The position numbers were made by a program, and so were the translations under genes. Below the pieces are notes generated by a model, which saw only the letters and a list, made by a program, of their open reading frames with translations, had not been told where the DNA came from and ran no database searches. Of a DNA stretch of 64,000 nucleotides, positions 16,171 to 24,950 are shown piece after piece. Position 1 is the first letter of the stretch. The number at the start of each line of letters is the position of its first letter. The DNA lies in contig JAPPFJ010000029.1 of assembly GCA_028877215.1 (NCBI GenBank), positions 62,001-126,000 on the forward strand. The letters run 5' to 3'. This stretch comes from Gemmatimonadota bacterium. GTDB taxonomy: Bacteria > Latescibacterota > UBA2968 > GCA-2709665.

Positions 16171-19100
16171 GGAACCGCGATTCTTCCCAGGTATTCACGG
16201 AGCTTGGGCGGAACGTGCTTCCGAATCAGACACTTTTCCATCGCCCAGGCCGTTTCGGGGTCGAGCTTCTTCTCGAAATGAACGGATTTTCCTTCGTAAC
16301 GGCCGACGGGTTCCCCGTCGCGATAGAGGATTCTGTTCCCGGGAGTCGCAGGTATACGTTTGCCCGGGGTAACGACCCCGACCAGATTGACGGGATCGCA
16401 GGCGCTGACCGATACGAGTTCGCCCTGTTTCTTTTCCCGCTTCAACGACCGGATGACGGTAATTGCCTCGGGGAGCGCGTACTGTTCTCCCCATCTCTCC
16501 ACGAATCGGCCTCCCCGAACCTCGCCGCGGTCTTCCATCCTCCTCAATACCCTGACCAGGTCGCGCCAGGGCGGGATGCCGCTCTCCCTCGCCAGTACCC
16601 GTCTGAACACAACCCCGTACCGTTTCAGCAGGATCCTGGCGCATTGTTCGATATCGGCCTGTTCTTCGTTTTCGGGTTCGATCAGGGACCACCGGCCTGC
16701 CTGTTCCATGCCGAAGACCGGCCCTCGATTCCGCCGGGACCGGACCTTGAATTTTTCCGGAATCAGCAGCGCTCGTAATCCGGCGAAACTGTCGCAGGTC
16801 AGCATTCCCGCAGCCACCAGTTCGGCGATGCCGCTCTCGATCTCGCTCTTCAGCATTTTGGAGCGGGAAAGGATATCGTGGTAAAACAGCGCGCCGCCTG
16901 TTTCCAGACATTCGAGTACCCTTTGCGCGGATGGAGTCAGGACCGGCGCGCAGGCGTCCGAAGGACGGAACGACCGGGCCGCGAAAGTCGTCCGGTTGAC
17001 CAGGGTGATCGGCGTCGTGCGGATCGGTGTGTTTCCAGCCCTGACGCTCTGTGTCCTGAGATAACGGCCCCACATGGTTTTCCCGGACAGGCAGAAGCTG
17101 TCCAGCCAGATATGGTCGTAGTCCTTTATGCGCGAAGGCAAGACGTCGCTCTCCCACGCAATGGCGGGACACGAGAATCCGTCCAGCTGATCCAGAACCT
17201 CATTGAGCGCCTCGGGACCTTCCTTCCGGGTGCCCTCCGTCAGGCTGTGCCAGCGGAGCAGGAACCGCATATAGTCGGACGAGGAAATGGGCTTGATCGC
17301 TCGCCGCAACTTTTCGAGCGTATATCTGTGGATGCGCGCGAGCAGGCGCCGTTCGCACCATTCGGTTTCCGCATCGGAAGGCAGGTCCGGAGAGAAGTGG
17401 CCTCTGATCGCGAAGCCTTCGGATTCCAATGCGTAGAGCGCCTGATCGATTCTGTTCCTGGAAAGGCCCATATCCGCTGCGATACCGGACGCGGTCGCGG
17501 GACCCAGCAGTTCGATTCTTCCTCTGATTACGTCCGTGAGGACCTGTTCCGGATCCTCCGACGGGAATTCGCGGATGGAGTCCGGAACCGCCGTCTCGAC
17601 GCTGCCGACGGCCCCTGCGTACAGGACTTCGAACTGGGGGACTCGCTCGACGGCAATCCAGAGTTTCGGACCGTCCTTCGGCTCTACGGGCGCCGCCATA
17701 CCTGATTCGACCAGCGGCGCCAGCAGCGGACGCCAGGTCCCTTTGCCGCTTTCCGTCACTTCCGTGTCGGTCAGGAAGCCATGCATCACCAGAACGTCGT
17801 ACAACTCGTCGGCGTCCGTTACCGAGGGCCAGGCCTCCGCCTGCACCGCCTCAATAGCGCCCTTCTCTAGCTTGCCCAGCTTCCTGGCGTCTTCAGGTTC
17901 GAGCCGCCTGCGTGTTCTGACGGCCTGTACCCGTCGCTCCTCCAGGGGCGCGTCATCCAGAAACGCATAGGGTCGCGCGTTGAGGATGCCTTCAGACATC
18001 GGAGAGGGTTCGCGCAGGTCGCGGGCGGACACGTCAATTTCACCGGTGTGAATCCGCTGGAGAAGACGTTCGAGGGCATCAACGTCCATCGCCTCGTGGA
18101 GGCAGTCGTGAATGGTCTGGTACACAAGCGGATGGTCGGGCACCTCCCGGTCGCCGGGGATGTTTTCGAGGCAGGCAAGCTGATCGGGAAATACCAGGGC
18201 GAGCAGGTCTTCGGCATCGGAACGCTGAATCTGAGGCGGAACCCTTTCTCCGCCCCGTCGCCGTAGCACGGCCAGGGCGGTTGAGGCGTTCCAGCGCCAT
18301 CGCGCCTGAAACATCGGCGCATTCAGCAGGGCCTGCACGAGAACCTCGCGAACCGTCCGGTCGTTGAGGTAGTCGACCACTTCCTTGAGAGGAAAACTGT
18401 GCGTGGGACCCAGGGAGAGCACAAGGCTCTCTTCGTTGGCAGCCGCCTGGAGTTCGAAGTTGAACTTGCGGCAGAATCGTTTCCGTAGAGCGAGTCCCCA
18501 CGCGCGGTTCAATCGGTTTCCGAAGACCGAATGAATGACAAGGTGCTGGTCTCCCACCTCGTCGAAGAATCGTTCGAGGACAATGTGACTCTGGGATGGT
18601 ATCAGGTCCAGAGACGCTTCAGTGGCAGCCAGGTAGTCGACCACCTGATCGGCTGCTACGGTGCTGGTGCCGACCTCGTCCGTCAGCCAGGTAACGGCGC
18701 TCCGCTTCCATTCTTCCGACCCGTTGTCATCCAGTTCGTCCAGGTTTATACGTTTGGATACTTCCTCGCGGACGCGGGAGACCGCTGTTGAAAGTTCCGC
18801 GGACCGGCCCGGGGCCTCGCCGATCCAGAACGGCATCGTCGGCGGCAGTCCGTCGGCGTCTTCGACTCTAACCTTTCCGGTTTCCACTTTGAGGATCCGC
18901 CACGACGCGGTGCCCAGCTGGAAGATGTCTCCCGGCAGGCTTTCGACGGCGAAATCCTCGTGGACCGAGCCGATCTGGACGCCCGATGGTTCGAGGCGCA
19001 CGTCGTAGTCGAACTGGTCGGGAATGGTTCCTCCGGAAACGGTCGCGTTGAGACGCGCGCCCTTCCGGGCCTTCAACGTGCGCGTAACCGGGTTGAAGTG

Positions 19101-20498
19101 CAGGTAGGACCGCCGCGTGCCCCGGCGGAATGTAAATCCTTCGACCAGCATCTGTATGACGCCGTTGAACTCTTCTCTACTCAAATCCTTATAGATAAAT
19201 GATTTACGCACGACATCATAAAGCGCGTCCGCCGTATCTTCCTCGCAGGAGACTTCCGCAACGATCTGCTGGGCGAGTACGTCCAGCGGTTTTTCAGGAA
19301 AGGGAAGACTGTCCAGTTCGCCGCGGCGGACGCTGTCGAGCAGCGCCACCGCTTCCACCAGTTCGTCTTTGGTGAGTGGAAACAGTTTCCCTCTGGGAGT
19401 TCCTTCGAGCGTGTGACCGGAACGGCCCACGCGCTGAAGCAGCGTCGCGATGGACTTGGGAGATCCGATCTGAATGACCAGGTCGATGGATCCCACGTCG
19501 ATGCCCAGTTCCAGGGATCCTGTGGCCACCAGCGCCCGGAGTGCGCCCGCTTTCAGCCTGGTTTCCGCGTCCTGGCGTTTTTCGCGTGACATGCTCCCGT
19601 GGTGCGCGGAAACGACTTCCGGACCCAGACGTTCCGACAGATGATGGGACAGGCGTTCGGTCATCGCGCGCGTGGGTACGAAGATCAGGGTAGTCTGATG
19701 TTCATTGACCGCATCTTCGAGCGACTGATGGATCTCTTCCCAGACTTCATTGGTCATTACCGCCGTGAGCGGAGACTCGGGCAGTTCAATCCGGAGTTCC
19801 GTTTCGCGCCGGTGCCCGATATTCAGAATCTCGCAGGATTGCGCGCCTCCGGTGAGAAAATGCGCCATCCGATCGATGGGCTTCTGAGTGGCGGAGATGC
19901 CGATCCGGTGCAGCGGGCTCCGGGTCAGCCGCGCGAGCCGTTCCATGGAAATCGACAGGTGGGCGCCGCGTTTGTTTCCGGCAACCGCGTGGATTTCATC
20001 CACGATCAGGGTGCCGGCGTCGCTCAGCATTTCCCGGCCGCCGTTGCTCGTGAGGAGAAGGTAAAGGGATTCCGGCGTGGTTACCAGGACGTGGGGGGGC
20101 GTCCTGACCATCTTTGTTCGTTCGGTGCCCGGCGTGTCGCCCGTGCGGACCATCGCGCGTACGTCCGCATCGGGGCAGCCGTTCTGTTTCAGAAGCGCCT
20201 TAATGCCCTTGAGCGGAAGCTGAAGATTGCGATGGATATCGTTGCTCAGCGCCTTCAGTGGCGATACGTAGACGACGTAGGTCCGGTCCTCCAGGCTGCC
20301 GTTGAGACGCCGCTCGAACAGGTTGTTCAGGACCGCCAGAAACGCGGCGAGCGTTTTCCCGGATCCGGTGGGCGCTGACAGGAGCACGTTCCGCCTGTTC
20401 GCGATTTCAGGCCAGGCCAGCGACTGAATATCGGACGGGCCGCTGAAATTCTGATTAAACCACTGCCGGACAACGGGATGGAAGGCTTCCAGAGGCAT
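16167..20498 (-). CDS. lhr: Lhr-type ATP-dependent DNA helicase
   Basis: A 1443-residue superfamily-2 helicase. Lhr proteins are 3'-5' DNA translocases tied to repair of DNA damage. Visible motifs: Q-like GPSDIQSLAWP (20-30), Walker A APTGSGKT (42-49), VSPLKALSNDIHRN, motif II DEIH (about 167-170) in TLIVDEIHAVAGNKRG, motif III SAT (GISATQKP), motif IV/V (ALVATGSLELGIDVGSIDLVI, broken by residues typical of Lhr) and motif VI QRVGRSGHT. The region beyond about 450 corresponds to the winged-helix/Lhr-core and the long Lhr C-terminal domain, so this is a full-length Lhr (E. coli 1538 residues). It is alone: no exonuclease or phosphoesterase partner is next to it. The last codon lies in a MITE-like arm. 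Confidence 0.92.
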   Translation of the reverse strand: MPLEAFHPVVRQWFNQNFSGPSDIQSLAWPEIANRRNVLLSAPTGSGKTLAAFLAVLNNLFERRLNGSLEDRTYVVYVSPLKALSNDIHRNLQLPLKGIKALLKQNGCPDADVRAMVRTGDTPGTERTKMVRTPPHVLVTTPESLYLLLTSNGGREMLSDAGTLIVDEIHAVAGNKRGAHLSISMERLARLTRSPLHRIGISATQKPIDRMAHFLTGGAQSCEILNIGHRRETELRIELPESPLTAVMTNEVWEEIHQSLEDAVNEHQTTLIFVPTRAMTERLSHHLSERLGPEVVSAHHGSMSREKRQDAETRLKAGALRALVATGSLELGIDVGSIDLVIQIGSPKSIATLLQRVGRSGHTLEGTPRGKLFPLTKDELVEAVALLDSVRRGELDSLPFPEKPLDVLAQQIVAEVSCEEDTADALYDVVRKSFIYKDLSREEFNGVIQMLVEGFTFRRGTRRSYLHFNPVTRTLKARKGARLNATVSGGTIPDQFDYDVRLEPSGVQIGSVHEDFAVESLPGDIFQLGTASWRILKVETGKVRVEDADGLPPTMPFWIGEAPGRSAELSTAVSRVREEVSKRINLDELDDNGSEEWKRSAVTWLTDEVGTSTVAADQVVDYLAATEASLDLIPSQSHIVLERFFDEVGDQHLVIHSVFGNRLNRAWGLALRKRFCRKFNFELQAAANEESLVLSLGPTHSFPLKEVVDYLNDRTVREVLVQALLNAPMFQARWRWNASTALAVLRRRGGERVPPQIQRSDAEDLLALVFPDQLACLENIPGDREVPDHPLVYQTIHDCLHEAMDVDALERLLQRIHTGEIDVSARDLREPSPMSEGILNARPYAFLDDAPLEERRVQAVRTRRRLEPEDARKLGKLEKGAIEAVQAEAWPSVTDADELYDVLVMHGFLTDTEVTESGKGTWRPLLAPLVESGMAAPVEPKDGPKLWIAVERVPQFEVLYAGAVGSVETAVPDSIREFPSEDPEQVLTDVIRGRIELLGPATASGIAADMGLSRNRIDQALYALESEGFAIRGHFSPDLPSDAETEWCERRLLARIHRYTLEKLRRAIKPISSSDYMRFLLRWHSLTEGTRKEGPEALNEVLDQLDGFSCPAIAWESDVLPSRIKDYDHIWLDSFCLSGKTMWGRYLRTQSVRAGNTPIRTTPITLVNRTTFAARSFRPSDACAPVLTPSAQRVLECLETGGALFYHDILSRSKMLKSEIESGIAELVAAGMLTCDSFAGLRALLIPEKFKVRSRRNRGPVFGMEQAGRWSLIEPENEEQADIEQCARILLKRYGVVFRRVLARESGIPPWRDLVRVLRRMEDRGEVRGGRFVERWGEQYALPEAITVIRSLKREKKQGELVSVSACDPVNLVGVVTPGKRIPATPGNRILYRDGEPVGRYEGKSVHFEKKLDPETAWAMEKCLIRKHVPPKLREYLGRIAVP

Positions 20499-20668
20499 AA
20501 GATTTCCTCAGACGGTGTCTGTAGAAGCAGGTGTCAGCCGGGTCTGGCTGCCGTCAAAGCCAATCGGTACCCGAATATAATGATCGGACACGTCAAATGC
20601 AAGGTGCCGGCTTCAGATTTGGAACGCATTCCCGGACCGGTACCTCGAATCTGTGGCTACGAAGCCCT

Positions 20669-20710
20669 GCCCTGAGCCGTTCCCTGAGCCTGTCGAAGGG
20701 CCGGCGAAGG
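20669..20710 (+). repeat. REP-like repeat, family A (CCTGAGC...GTCGAAGGG)
   Basis: Two partial units: TGCCCTGAGCCGTTCCCTGA, then GCCTGTCGAAGGGCCGGCGAAGG, lying in the spacer between the helicase start and the end of the HAD gene. Same family as 3771, 34931 and 60216. Confidence 0.6.
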
Positions 20711-20713
20711 GTC

Positions 20714-21436
20714 TCATCTCGGCCTGAACGCGTCCCAGTTGGCAATGGAATTTTTCCACGATTGCGGTTCCATCATCGGACGCTCGAGCGAACGATCGAA
20801 GTATATCGCGCTCATGCCCAGCGACCTCGGCCCGAGGACGTCGTTGCGAAGGTTGTCTCCGATGAACAGGACGTCGCCGGCGCGGTCGTCCGTGAGCCCG
20901 GCCTGACGAAGCGCCTCACGATAGATTTCGGCGCCGGGTTTCCTGAATCCGATGGCGGCGCTGTCGATGACGAACTCGAAATGCTGCAGCAGTCCGTGGT
21001 CCGCCAGCAGCTGCTCCGGCCATCCGGGCAGGTAGAAATTCGAGACCACGCCCATTCGAACTCTGCCGCACCACGCCGCCAGCATCGCCTCGACCCCGGG
21101 CGTTGGCCGGACCTGCTTCGGATAGGACCTCTCGAATTCTTCGATCATTTCCCGTACGAGCCGATGAACGGGCTTTCCACCGGTCTCTCCCGATGTCGCC
21201 AGAACATCCGCCAGACGGTCCGATAGCAACACCTCTCTCGAATCGTCGCCGGTCAACCGGTTTTGCCGCCAGCGCGAATACGCATTCACAAAGTCGCGCG
21301 CAGCGGCGAAGTATCCTTCCCGGACCGGTAGATCCAGAATCGAACTCAATCCGGACTCGTCTCCGGTTTCATCGAAGTCGTCCAGTAGCGTATTGAAGCA
21401 GTCGAAGAAGATCCACGGGGGGGTGGGGTCGGTCAT
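20714..21436 (-). CDS. HAD-superfamily hydrolase
   Basis: A 240-residue haloacid dehalogenase-type phosphatase or dehalogenase. Motif I is FFDCFNTLLD (residues 9-18) with the nucleophile Asp at 11; position 13 is Phe, as in haloacid dehalogenases and epoxide-hydrolase-like members rather than typical DxDx(T/V) phosphatases. Motif II is VVSNF, the lysine of motif III is in GFRKPGAEIY, and motif IV is LFIGDNLRNDVLG. A helical cap lies between motifs I and II. Substrate unknown. It is on the same strand as, and upstream of, lhr, separated by a repeat. Confidence 0.85.
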   Translation of the reverse strand: MTDPTPPWIFFDCFNTLLDDFDETGDESGLSSILDLPVREGYFAAARDFVNAYSRWRQNRLTGDDSREVLLSDRLADVLATSGETGGKPVHRLVREMIEEFERSYPKQVRPTPGVEAMLAAWCGRVRMGVVSNFYLPGWPEQLLADHGLLQHFEFVIDSAAIGFRKPGAEIYREALRQAGLTDDRAGDVLFIGDNLRNDVLGPRSLGMSAIYFDRSLERPMMEPQSWKNSIANWDAFRPR

Positions 21437-21463
21437 GGGGTCGACAAAGGCTGCGGCGGGGAG

Positions 21464-22231
21464 TCACTCGCCGGGGTCGGGATTTTCAAGGATCCAGCTT
21501 AGAATGGTATCCAGGCCTGCAAGATGCGTGGCCGTTCGCTGCGCCATCGGCCATTCCGTCGGCGTCTCGAAGATAAGCACGTGGTCAGCGTGATGATGAA
21601 AGACGTAAGGGACGATGCCGCCCGTGCCCCAGGACGGCGCGACGCGGTAGACGCCCCTGGAGATGGGGATATCGTTCTCGTCGTCCTCTCCATCCGGATC
21701 GATGGCGCCGCTCCTTTCGACATTCCGGATTATTGACGGTCCAGCCCATCGTTCATCGCGCCGGCCCTCGTACATGTAGAATCCTGTGGCCTCCCAGTCC
21801 TCGTGGAAATCCACGTACAGGTCGAACCGCTTTCCTTTCAATATCCGCCTGGCAATTTCTCCCTCCGGAACGTGGGACTCCGAGAATGAGCGGTTGATGT
21901 CGTCACCCGCGCTGTTCTCCCTCTTGTTGTGGACGTATCCCCAGGGATTGACGCAGGGCAGAACCAGAAACGTAAAGGACCGGAGCAGGTCGGACGGATT
22001 CCGCTCGAGAAAGGCGAGGACCGCTTCCGGTCCGGCCGGTTCGTCGCCGTGGACGCCGCCTGAAAGAAGCACACGTTTTCTGCCACGTGGGTCACCGCCC
22101 AACCGGATACAATAGATGGGATAACCGTCCACGAATCCGGCCGTCTTCATCTCCATATCCGCCAGATCCAGCGCCGCCAGCCGCCGTGTCAATCTGTCGA
22201 AGTCATGTCCTTCCGTCATCAAGTCTTTCAT
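21464..22231 (-). CDS. M14-family succinylglutamate desuccinylase/aspartoacylase-like zinc hydrolase
   Basis: A 255-residue metallo-hydrolase. The zinc site is visible as H61-G-D-E64 in LLSGGVHGDEPAG and a third ligand H143 in VDFHEDWE; FETPTEWP near the C-terminus supplies the likely catalytic Glu. N-P-W-G-Y and N-K-R-E-N segments fit substrate binding in M14 carboxypeptidases. The ATG at 22231 overlaps the TGA of the PhyH gene as ATGA, so the two genes are translationally coupled. The peptide-like or acyl-amino-acid substrate is unknown. A longer upstream frame exists but lies inside the PhyH gene. Confidence 0.83.
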   Translation of the reverse strand: MKDLMTEGHDFDRLTRRLAALDLADMEMKTAGFVDGYPIYCIRLGGDPRGRKRVLLSGGVHGDEPAGPEAVLAFLERNPSDLLRSFTFLVLPCVNPWGYVHNKRENSAGDDINRSFSESHVPEGEIARRILKGKRFDLYVDFHEDWEATGFYMYEGRRDERWAGPSIIRNVERSGAIDPDGEDDENDIPISRGVYRVAPSWGTGGIVPYVFHHHADHVLIFETPTEWPMAQRTATHLAGLDTILSWILENPDPGE

Positions 22232-23061
22232 TCTTTCGCTGGCAATGGAGTATTCGGCACGTATCGTATCGCGTGGTGGTCGTAGTCGCTCGTGATCGGC
22301 ACGGGCGTCCCTTCGAGAAACGCCCATCTCCCCACGTCGCAAGCGGATGCGCGGACGAATCCGTTGATGTAGGACCGACGGGGCCGTTCCGTCGCATTGG
22401 GCGATGAGCCGTGGACCGTGTATGACGTGAACATCACTACGTCGCCGGGCATCGCCTCGCATGGCACGGCTGAGGAGACGTCCACGTGCGACTCGACGCT
22501 CCCTTTGGCGTACCGTTTCACTTTCAAGTTTCCGAGTTTGTGGCTACAAGGAATAACGTACAAACATCCGCTCGCGACGGTCGCTTCGTCCACTACGACG
22601 ATGGTCTGCACATAGTTGTTCACCTGATCGCGAAACGCGGGTGTGGGGCGGATGTCCTGGTGCCACGGAAACTCGATCTTCCCGCCCGGCATCTTGAAGT
22701 TGATCTGATTGATAAACTGCTTCAGCGTCGTTCCGATCAGCGGCGCCAGGAGCTTGGGGAATTTGGGACTGTTTCGGATTGCTTCGAACGCCGGATGAAT
22801 CAGCGCGGGCCACTGGACCTTGCGCAGATAACGGACGGCGTCGGGCCCGGCCATCGGCCCTGGAGTCTGCAGGTGAATGTGCACGTCGTTCCGCCTGCCA
22901 TTGAGGACTTCTTCCTGCAAATCCGTCCGCGAAGCCAGCTCCAGGATATAGTCGTAACCTTCGCGCAAACGCGCGATCTCGTCCCGCCCGAATACCCCGC
23001 GCGCCACGTGGTACCCCTGTTCCTTGAAGGCCTTGACGTCCTGCTCGCTGAGCGTCTTCAT
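22228..23061 (-). CDS. phytanoyl-CoA dioxygenase (PhyH) family protein
   Basis: A 277-residue Fe(II)/2-oxoglutarate-dependent oxygenase. The iron-binding triad is visible: H134 and D136 in FPWHQDIRPTP and H217 in TVHGSSPNAT, with an Arg near 229 (RRSYINGFVR) suited to the 2-oxoglutarate carboxylate. An N-terminal FKEQGYHVARGVF block is typical of the family. These enzymes hydroxylate lipids, amino acids or natural products and are greatly expanded in Latescibacterota/Poribacteria-like genomes. It is coupled by ATGA to the M14 hydrolase, which suggests that the two work on one substrate, perhaps hydroxylation and then deacylation. Confidence 0.9.
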   Translation of the reverse strand: MKTLSEQDVKAFKEQGYHVARGVFGRDEIARLREGYDYILELASRTDLQEEVLNGRRNDVHIHLQTPGPMAGPDAVRYLRKVQWPALIHPAFEAIRNSPKFPKLLAPLIGTTLKQFINQINFKMPGGKIEFPWHQDIRPTPAFRDQVNNYVQTIVVVDEATVASGCLYVIPCSHKLGNLKVKRYAKGSVESHVDVSSAVPCEAMPGDVVMFTSYTVHGSSPNATERPRRSYINGFVRASACDVGRWAFLEGTPVPITSDYDHHAIRYVPNTPLPAKE

Positions 23062-23086
23062 AGCGTCTCGTCTCTAGGGCCCACAG

Positions 23087-23185
23087 TTACATCATCGCGC
23101 GGATTCTGGCGGTCATCGCCAGCATTTGTTCGTCTGTCAGACGTGTGGGCCATACCATGTCGAAGCGGAAGCCACGGATGAACAT
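23087..23185 (-). CDS. possible short ORF or gene remnant (32 aa)
   Basis: A 32-codon frame starting at 23185, reading MFIRGFRFDMVWPTRL and then an acidic/Met-rich helix ending RIRAMM. The same frame stays open further upstream into the pRiA4b-like gene. It resembles the C-terminal end of a larger protein, but I cannot name it. It fills the 160-bp gap between the PhyH and pRiA4b-like genes. Confidence 0.2.
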   Translation of the reverse strand: MFIRGFRFDMVWPTRLTDEQMLAMTARIRAMM

Positions 23186-23220
23186 GCGCGCGTTTCGCGC
23201 AAGCGCTTCACTGCTAGACT

Positions 23221-24030
23221 CTATTCCAGTTCCGGCAGGTTCGACTGGTCGATGAGAACCCTGATCGAGCGCGGGTGACGCGCAACCCGCGCGATGAAGC
23301 CCTGCTCTTCCAATCGCTTGAGCATGCTGTTGACCGACGGGGCCGTAACGCCGAAATAGCGCTGGATATCTGCCTGGGCGGGCGGAATGCCGTTCACCTT
23401 GGTGTAGTAGTGAATGAAGGCCAGATATTGACCCTGTCGATAGGTATAGGAGGTGTCAACTATGGAATCGTAAAATGCGTCAATATCGAACTCGGCCAGG
23501 TACTTGTTGACATTATCGATGGGGTAGTACTCGGGGTCGAATTTACCCCCAATCCAGTCGACCATCGAGGAATGTTCCGGGTGATCGACGTCCGCCAGGG
23601 CCTCGAGGAACTCTGCATATCCGGGGACGCCGCCCACGTCTTCCGGCGGACAGGACCGCTCGCCCGCGAGACACACGGGCTTGAAGTCCTCCTCGTCAGT
23701 TTCTTCGATTGCTTCGACTTTCACCTGATGCTTCCAACTGTCTCCGAAATCGTATTCGTAGAGAAACTCGATGCCGACGAAGGGCGCCACCTGCTCCAGC
23801 GTGAACATTTCTTCTTCCTGTACGTCTTCACCGAGATCGTCGAATTCCGGGTCGTACAACCCGTAACGGGTGTCGCCTATGCGAAACTCGTGGTCATGGG
23901 TGTTGGTCCATCCCATCGCGATCTGGATGTAAACGTGGAGGTCGTCCAGAGACCTCTGCCCGTCAACGAGGACGCGTCTCCAGATTGGCGGATCGATGTT
24001 CAACATGGTGATCTTGAGTTGGTAGATCAT
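23221..24030 (-). CDS. pRiA4b ORF-3-like protein fused to a LexA-type winged-helix domain
   Basis: A 269-residue two-domain protein. The N-terminal 190 residues match the plasmid pRiA4b ORF-3 family (YQLKITMLNIDPPIWRRVLV, split, then LHVYIQIAMGWTNTHDHEFRI, EYDFGDSWKHQVKVE, CPPEDVGGVPGYAEFLEAL, FDPEYYPIDNVNKYL). That family is of unknown function and often accompanies mobile elements. Residues about 200-265 look like a LexA-type winged helix (RQGQYLAFIHYYTKVNGIPP, YFGVTAPSVNSMLKRLEEQG), a module usually encoded by its own small gene. The start at 24030 follows GGGGGGTG. The fusion suggests a DNA-binding regulator; target unknown. Confidence 0.8.
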   Translation of the reverse strand: MIYQLKITMLNIDPPIWRRVLVDGQRSLDDLHVYIQIAMGWTNTHDHEFRIGDTRYGLYDPEFDDLGEDVQEEEMFTLEQVAPFVGIEFLYEYDFGDSWKHQVKVEAIEETDEEDFKPVCLAGERSCPPEDVGGVPGYAEFLEALADVDHPEHSSMVDWIGGKFDPEYYPIDNVNKYLAEFDIDAFYDSIVDTSYTYRQGQYLAFIHYYTKVNGIPPAQADIQRYFGVTAPSVNSMLKRLEEQGFIARVARHPRSIRVLIDQSNLPELE

Positions 24031-24053
24031 GCACACCCCCCTGTTGAGCGGGA

Positions 24054-24863
24054 TCAAACTTGCTTTCTGGCTATCAGAAGGCCCGGTTGTTTCCGGATAT
24101 GAATCGCTCCACTGCAGGCGATCTCCCGGTCCGCGATTATCCTCAATTGACGCAATTCCGCGGCGCTGAGCCGGTTGAAGGATTTGAAGTAAGCGACCAG
24201 AGGCCCGGATTCAGTGATCCGTAAAGCGTCTTCATACTTCCTCACGCGCACGTCGGAAAACCATTCGTCAAGTTCCTTGCGGCCGCTTTCAAGGCTGAAC
24301 CAGTCCGAATTTCCCCGCTTTTTCTGGAAAGTATTCGGATTCACCCTGCGCGCAAGTTCGGAGATGCTCCTCTTGTCGCCCTTGCCATTTGCAGCCGCGT
24401 AGAGACGGCCACCCGGTTTCAGCACCCGACGGATTTCGGAATATGCTTTCCGCCGGTCCGGTACGTGATAGAGCATGTGGTTCGCGATAACGACGTCGAA
24501 TTCCCGGTCGCCGAAGGGAATCGCCTGAACGTCGCATACGACGAAGTCGAACTCTGCTCCGGGATTCGACAGACTCTCTTTCGCGGCCCTGACCATTCCA
24601 GGCGAGAAGTCGGACAGCGTCACCTGCCAGTGCGCCGGGATCCTTTCCGCGTTGTGGGTCCACAGGTAGCCCGCGCCGCATCCGACCTCCAAAATTTTCC
24701 TGCCGGAAGGCGCCGTGAATTGATCGAAGACCCACGGGTGCCAGCCGCGCTCGTTCGTACTGAATCGTGCGTGGAGTTCGTATCGCGCGTTGAGATTGGA
24801 CGCATCACCATACTGTTCGAGCCGGAGACGGTCCCTGTCGGAATGTCGTGGAGGCTTCCGCAT
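24054..24863 (-). CDS. class I SAM-dependent methyltransferase
   Basis: A 269-residue methyltransferase. AdoMet motif I is KILEVGCGAGYLWTHNAERI; the following strand LSDFSPGMVRAAKE carries the ribose-binding Asp; VVCDVQAIPFGDREFDVVIA and HMLYHV follow, with VLKPGGRLYAAANG as the post-core strand. The start is uncertain: the ATG at 24863 places QYGDASNLNARYELHARFST at the N-terminus, as family members have, and an earlier ATG at 24926 is possible; neither has a strong ribosome site. The gene ends 24 bp before the start of the pRiA4b fusion gene, so the two may be one transcription unit. Substrate unknown. Confidence 0.8.
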   Translation of the reverse strand: MRKPPRHSDRDRLRLEQYGDASNLNARYELHARFSTNERGWHPWVFDQFTAPSGRKILEVGCGAGYLWTHNAERIPAHWQVTLSDFSPGMVRAAKESLSNPGAEFDFVVCDVQAIPFGDREFDVVIANHMLYHVPDRRKAYSEIRRVLKPGGRLYAAANGKGDKRSISELARRVNPNTFQKKRGNSDWFSLESGRKELDEWFSDVRVRKYEDALRITESGPLVAYFKSFNRLSAAELRQLRIIADREIACSGAIHIRKQPGLLIARKQV

Positions 24864-24950
24864 GGGTAAGCACGTCCGAATTGAGTCGATTTTCGGCGAG
24901 CGACGCATCGTAGTGAGGTCGTTCACCGTCAGGGCGGCGCGTAATCCGCT

